A stretch of 64,000 bases of DNA. Source: CAVVJA01 sp963801715 (lineage in GTDB: Bacteria; Actinomycetota; Actinomycetes; Mycobacteriales; Jatrophihabitantaceae). Shown piece after piece: positions 60,792 to 64,000 of the stretch. How positions within the stretch are numbered: position 1 is the stretch's first letter; each line of letters opens with the position of its first letter. The position numbers were made by a program, and so were the translations under genes. The notes below the pieces were generated by a model. The model had not been told where the DNA came from. It saw only the letters and a list, made by a program, of their open reading frames with translations, and did not search any database. The stretch covers positions 62,001 through 126,000 of the forward strand of contig CAWDGB010000007.1 of assembly GCA_963801715.1 (NCBI GenBank). Reading direction: 5' to 3'.

Positions 60792-61493
60792 GTGGCTGAA
60801 CGTCCATACACGCTGCTCAGCTGCGGTATGTCGATTGACGGCTACCTCGACAGCGTGTCGGTGAAGCGCCTGCCACTCTCGAACGACGCCGACTTCGACC
60901 GGGTCGATGCAGTGCGCGCGACCTGCGACGCGATCCTCGTCGGCGCGGGCACCGTCCGGAACGACAATCCGCGGCTGCTGGTTCGCTCGCGGGCGCGACG
61001 GGATGAGCGGCTTGCTCGCGGATTGCGGCCATTGCCGATCAAGGTCACCGTCACCAATGGTGGGCAGCTCGATGCGCGCGCCGACTTCTTCCGCGCCGGG
61101 GACACCGAGAAGGTGGTTTACTGCGCGAGCGCGTCGGTCGAACAAGCTCGGCACCGGCTCGGGTCGGTAGCGACCGTAGTCGACGGGGGCGAGCCGGTGG
61201 ACATGCAGTGGATCAGTGAGGATCTCTACACCCGGGGAGTACATCGGCTGATGGTCGAGGGCGGTGGCACGGTGCACACGCAGTTCCTCACCGCCGACCT
61301 GGTCGACGAGCTGAACCTGGTCGTCGCGCCATTCTTCGTCGGTGACTCGCGGGCCAGGCGGTTTGTCAGCGACGGACGGTTTCCCTGGAATCCGCGTCGG
61401 CGGGCGACGCTAGCTGAGGTGCGGCAGATCGGAGACGTCGTACTGCTGCGGTACGCGCTCTCTCCGCGATTCCGCGCGGCCGGAGACTGCTAA
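60792..61493 (+). CDS. RibD-C-like reductase
   Basis: 233 residues from GTG 60792 (GGAAGGCG upstream). The pyrimidine-reductase/DHFR-like fold shows LLSCGMSIDGYLD, ILVGAGTVRNDNPRLLVR and RLMVEGGGTVHTQFLTADLVDEL. No deaminase domain is fused and no other riboflavin gene is near, so it probably reduces another NADPH-dependent substrate, such as a pterin derived from the GTP-cyclohydrolase product. Last gene of the operon. Confidence 0.9.
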   Translation: MAERPYTLLSCGMSIDGYLDSVSVKRLPLSNDADFDRVDAVRATCDAILVGAGTVRNDNPRLLVRSRARRDERLARGLRPLPIKVTVTNGGQLDARADFFRAGDTEKVVYCASASVEQARHRLGSVATVVDGGEPVDMQWISEDLYTRGVHRLMVEGGGTVHTQFLTADLVDELNLVVAPFFVGDSRARRFVSDGRFPWNPRRRATLAEVRQIGDVVLLRYALSPRFRAAGDC

Positions 61494-61589
61494 GCGCAGC
61501 ATCGCGAGAGATTTCCCCACCGCGGACGAGAGAAGGCAAGGAGCCCACTCCTTCGCCCAGACGAACGCACGGAGGCCTTGCGCGACTGC

Positions 61590-62903
61590 TCAGCCGGCGG
61601 GAGGCGGCACCGGTCGGAGCGGCCAGCACGTCACGTCGGCGAGTCCGCGCGACGGTGAGTGGTCGATCACGATGCGGGTGACGCTCGCGTGGGTCAGCTC
61701 GGTCCAGGTTGCGGGTATGCCCGCCCGGAAGACCTCGACGATGCCATGGTCGAAAAGAACGGTTAGGCGGTGCGTGTCGCGGTCGGGTCCGCGCGGCAGC
61801 TTGGTCACGTCGGCGACGAACGCGGCGCCAGATCGGTCGTCGACCAGTCGAATGGCCGCGATCGCAGCGTCCGATTCGTCGACGGCAAGCTCGACGGCGT
61901 TGCTCGATCCGGGCAGCTCGACGGTCGTGCTGGTATCGCCCGGCGAGATTGGAACGACTATGGCGGCGTCGCGGAGAACCTGTAGTTCTCGAGCGGGCGT
62001 CGCGCGCAGCTGGCCGTCCTCGCCCAGTTCCAGCTCGCGCGGTGCGGACATGACGCCGAGGCTGTCGCCGACCGGGGCCGGGTCGAGATCGGTACGGATC
62101 CATCCCAATTGGATTCTGCGGCCATCAGCCGCCCAGTACGACTGGGGGGCATACAGACGGTCGCCGTAGTCGAGGCGGCGGGTCGTTTCCGGCTTGAGCT
62201 GGCCATCGTTCCACTCACCGGTCGCGTACCAGACGATCGGGACAGCTTCTCGGAACGGCTTGGTCTCTTCTATCAGCGACAGGATCAGGACGGTGCCGGT
62301 TCCGGCCTCGAACACATCCGGGCATTCCCATACGGCGTCGGGAATGTCGCACCTGGTTGCATCGAGCACTGGGCGATCCAAGGTCCACTCACGAAGATCA
62401 GTCGACGTATAGCCGAAGATCGTGCCGCCTCGATCGCGTGTCTTACCACCGATGGCCTGATGCCACTTGCCGGCGTGCCGGCGGACGCTGTGATCCCGGA
62501 AGGCCAATACCTCGGGACCGGGTCGCTGTTCGATTATCGGGTTAGCGGCGTCCTTCTCGAATTGCTCGAGGGTGGGCTGGGTGGACCGAGCCAGGCACGG
62601 CAGCTGCATGGCGCCGTCGACCCCGGTGTAGATGAGCGTTACGCCACCTTCGTCGTCCGCGATGGCGCAGCCGGAATAGCAACCGTTCGCGTCGTAGCTC
62701 GTGCCGTCCGATCCAGGGCGGAGGGCTTCCGGGTGTTCCTGCCAGTTGATGAGATCCGCGGAACTGGCGTGGCCCCAGCCGATGCTGCCGAAGCTAGCGC
62801 TGACCGGGTTGTGTTGGTAGAAGAGGTGGTGACGGCCGTTCCAGTGAATCAATCCGTTCGGGTCGTTCATCCACCCGATCGCCGGTGCGAAATGGAACAA
62901 CAC
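61590..62903 (-). CDS. GH32 beta-fructofuranosidase
   Basis: 437 residues from GTG 62903 with GGGAG upstream. The catalytic triad is intact: Asp14 (WMNDPNG), Asp137 (FRDH) and Glu193 (ECPD). A C-terminal beta-sandwich ends the protein. No signal peptide is seen, so it acts in the cytoplasm on imported sucrose or fructans. A LacI-type remnant lies just upstream, suggesting it lost its former local repressor. Convergent with the RibD-like gene. Confidence 0.93.
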   Translation of the reverse strand: MLFHFAPAIGWMNDPNGLIHWNGRHHLFYQHNPVSASFGSIGWGHASSADLINWQEHPEALRPGSDGTSYDANGCYSGCAIADDEGGVTLIYTGVDGAMQLPCLARSTQPTLEQFEKDAANPIIEQRPGPEVLAFRDHSVRRHAGKWHQAIGGKTRDRGGTIFGYTSTDLREWTLDRPVLDATRCDIPDAVWECPDVFEAGTGTVLILSLIEETKPFREAVPIVWYATGEWNDGQLKPETTRRLDYGDRLYAPQSYWAADGRRIQLGWIRTDLDPAPVGDSLGVMSAPRELELGEDGQLRATPARELQVLRDAAIVVPISPGDTSTTVELPGSSNAVELAVDESDAAIAAIRLVDDRSGAAFVADVTKLPRGPDRDTHRLTVLFDHGIVEVFRAGIPATWTELTHASVTRIVIDHSPSRGLADVTCWPLRPVPPPAG

Positions 62904-62978
62904 GGTGTGCTCCCTGCCGGGACATTGAGATAGGTCGGCTCAAATCGACGCTTGGTTAGCGGACGATCCGGCGACAAT

Positions 62979-63064
62979 ACCGTCCGGACTCGTTCCGCGA
63001 ATCCGTGACGGGCAAGCCCGACGACCCTCGCGACTGTCGGTATAGAGACCCTGGCACGAGCCAC
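62979..63064 (-). pseudogene. LacI regulator, HTH remnant
   Basis: ARARVSIPTVARVVGLARHGFAERVRTV is a recognisable but degenerate LacI helix-turn-helix (usual form ARAGVSIPTVSRVLN...). Only about 29 codons remain, directly upstream of the GH32 gene on the same strand. Confidence 0.6.
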
Positions 63065-63138
63065 GAAAGCACCTCCGCGCGGCGGAGCCATGAGGACCGG
63101 CTTGGCGCGGCCGTGCGGCGGCTTGCGAAGATCGTCGA

Positions 63139-63621
63139 GTGGGCGGATCTCGGACCATCGAAGAGGACTCCGGACAGCTGAGCATCCAGGAGCGATTGTT
63201 TCCGACACTTCGCTGCTTTGGTTGCGGGCCAGCCAACCCGAAAGGCCTTCGGCTGCGTAGCTATCCCGCCGAGGGCTCGGTTGTCGCGGTCTTCACCCCG
63301 TGGCCGGAGCACGACAACGGACTGGGCTACCTCAACGGAGGCATCATCGCGACCGTGCTGGATTGTCATAGCGCGGCGGTCGTGTTGCTCGAGGCCGAAC
63401 GACACGACTGGACGGCCGGCGCGGGCGCGACCCTGCCGTATGTGACGGCTGGGCTGGACCTCCGGTACCTCCGACCGAGTCCGTTAGGAGAGACGGTGGA
63501 ACTCCGCGGCGTCGTGCTCTCGGCCGATGAGGCGGAGATCGTGGCGGAGGTCGAGTTGCTGTGGGACGGCAAGACTCGCGCAGCGGCTGAGGCGCGATGG
63601 AAACGCTGGTCGCCACGCTGA
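63139..63621 (+). CDS. PaaI-type hotdog thioesterase
   Basis: 160 residues from GTG 63139. The hotdog pattern is LRCFGCGPANPKGLRL, HDNGLGYLNGGIIATVLDCHSA (active-site Gly/Asn and Asp) and GLDLRYLRPSPLGETVELR. The CFGCG start is shared with actinobacterial PaaI-like thioesterases, which cleave acyl-CoA. No operon partner except the divergent GH32 gene. Confidence 0.88.
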   Translation: MGGSRTIEEDSGQLSIQERLFPTLRCFGCGPANPKGLRLRSYPAEGSVVAVFTPWPEHDNGLGYLNGGIIATVLDCHSAAVVLLEAERHDWTAGAGATLPYVTAGLDLRYLRPSPLGETVELRGVVLSADEAEIVAEVELLWDGKTRAAAEARWKRWSPR

Positions 63622-63650
63622 CGCCTTCCGGCGACATGCCGGGATCGCGA

Positions 63651-64000
63651 TCATTCGTGCTTGGCGGCAAGCCGGGCGAGTATGGCCGCGTAGACGATCT
63701 CGAGGGTGGCGAGGATGTGCGCCGTGACCTCCTCGATGGGTGGCGTGCCATCGATGGTGATAAGAATGCCGCGCTCGTCGAACCAGCCCAGCAGCGGTGC
63801 AGTTACTTGGTGGTAAAGCTCTAGTCGTTTGGCGATGACTTCCGGGGTGTCGTCGGTACGGTGCTGGACGGTTGCCCGAGCCAGGAGCCGGTGAGTGAGC
63901 TCGTCGTCGTCAACGTCAAGGCATAGAGCGACGTCCGCGGTCATGTCGAGTTGGGTGGCGATGTCGAACGCGTCGTGGGCTTGCTCCATGGTGCGCGGTA
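63651..64000 (-). CDS. Adenylate-kinase-like protein, C-terminal part
   Basis: The last 115 codons of an adenylate kinase-type protein; the 5' end lies beyond the window. PRTMEQAHDAFD follows the P-loop domain, ALCLDVDDDELTHRLLARATVQHRTDDTPEVIAKRLELY is the LID and RTDDTPE motif, and PLLGWFDERGILITIDG follows. The LID is shorter than in E. coli and lacks the Cys zinc site. It transfers phosphate between ATP and AMP or a related nucleotide. Convergent with the thioesterase. Confidence 0.85.
   Translation of the reverse strand, partial: PRTMEQAHDAFDIATQLDMTADVALCLDVDDDELTHRLLARATVQHRTDDTPEVIAKRLELYHQVTAPLLGWFDERGILITIDGTPPIEEVTAHILATLEIVYAAILARLAAKHE

Noticed and set aside
1..64000. tRNA or rRNA genes
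   Set aside because: No T-loop-like or rRNA core sequence was noticed by eye; a dedicated scan would be needed to exclude tRNAs.

Overview
The window is GC-rich, with many GTG and TTG starts, short ATGA or GTGA gene overlaps and actinobacterial families throughout (SCO6745-like, EACC1, HTH/PASTA, SRPBCC, VOC, PadR and GntR-UTRA proteins). It looks like chromosomal DNA of a GC-rich actinomycete. The genus cannot be read from the sequence. No rRNA, tRNA or CRISPR array was recognised.

Region 1 (1-16 kb) is accessory and decaying. Intact small enzymes and regulators (aldo/keto reductase, VOC proteins, ArsR plus SRPBCC) stand among broken genes: a metallo-beta-lactamase-fold gene with four frameshifts, an IS3-type element with both frames broken, an IS21-type element with istA and istB broken that truncates a LuxR-type ATPase gene, and a mosaic of YjbR, MOSC and sigma-factor fragments. 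At 14.2-15.7 kb lie two copies of a short cassette: a -10-like box, a conserved hairpin leader and a ~62-codon ORF with exactly preserved spacing.

Region 2 (16-29.5 kb) holds a Rieske oxygenase, GntR, PadR, TetR, LuxR and HTH regulators, several with clear palindromic operators, VOC/YjbR/SnoaL-type small proteins and more single-base frameshifts. A dispersed palindromic repeat occurs at 19.5, 23.8 and 38.6 kb.

Region 3 (29.5-38.5 kb) opens with an EACC1 gene overlapping a membrane-anchored caspase-family protease that carries an EF-hand-like loop. This is a candidate conflict or cell-death module. It is followed by a potassium channel, flavodoxin, two SRPBCC paralogues, a tandem universal stress protein and a BNR-repeat protein coupled to a MoaD-like protein ending in Gly-Gly.

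Region 4 (38.7-54.5 kb) is mostly catabolic: acyl-CoA ligase, SDRs, nitroreductase, enoyl-CoA hydratase, KstD-like flavoprotein, TIM-barrel isomerase, transketolase, and a divergent amidohydrolase / glutamine-synthetase-like pair that recalls FluG.

Region 5 (54.4-61.5 kb) is two divergent compact operons: sulfatase plus CDP-alcohol phosphatidyltransferase on one side, and MDR dehydrogenase, 6-pyruvoyl-tetrahydropterin-synthase-like protein, glycosyltransferase, flippase-like membrane protein and RibD-like reductase on the other. Together they suggest an undescribed pterin- or glycan-linked envelope pathway. The window ends with a GH32 fructosidase beside a LacI remnant, a hotdog thioesterase and the 3' part of an adenylate-kinase-like gene.
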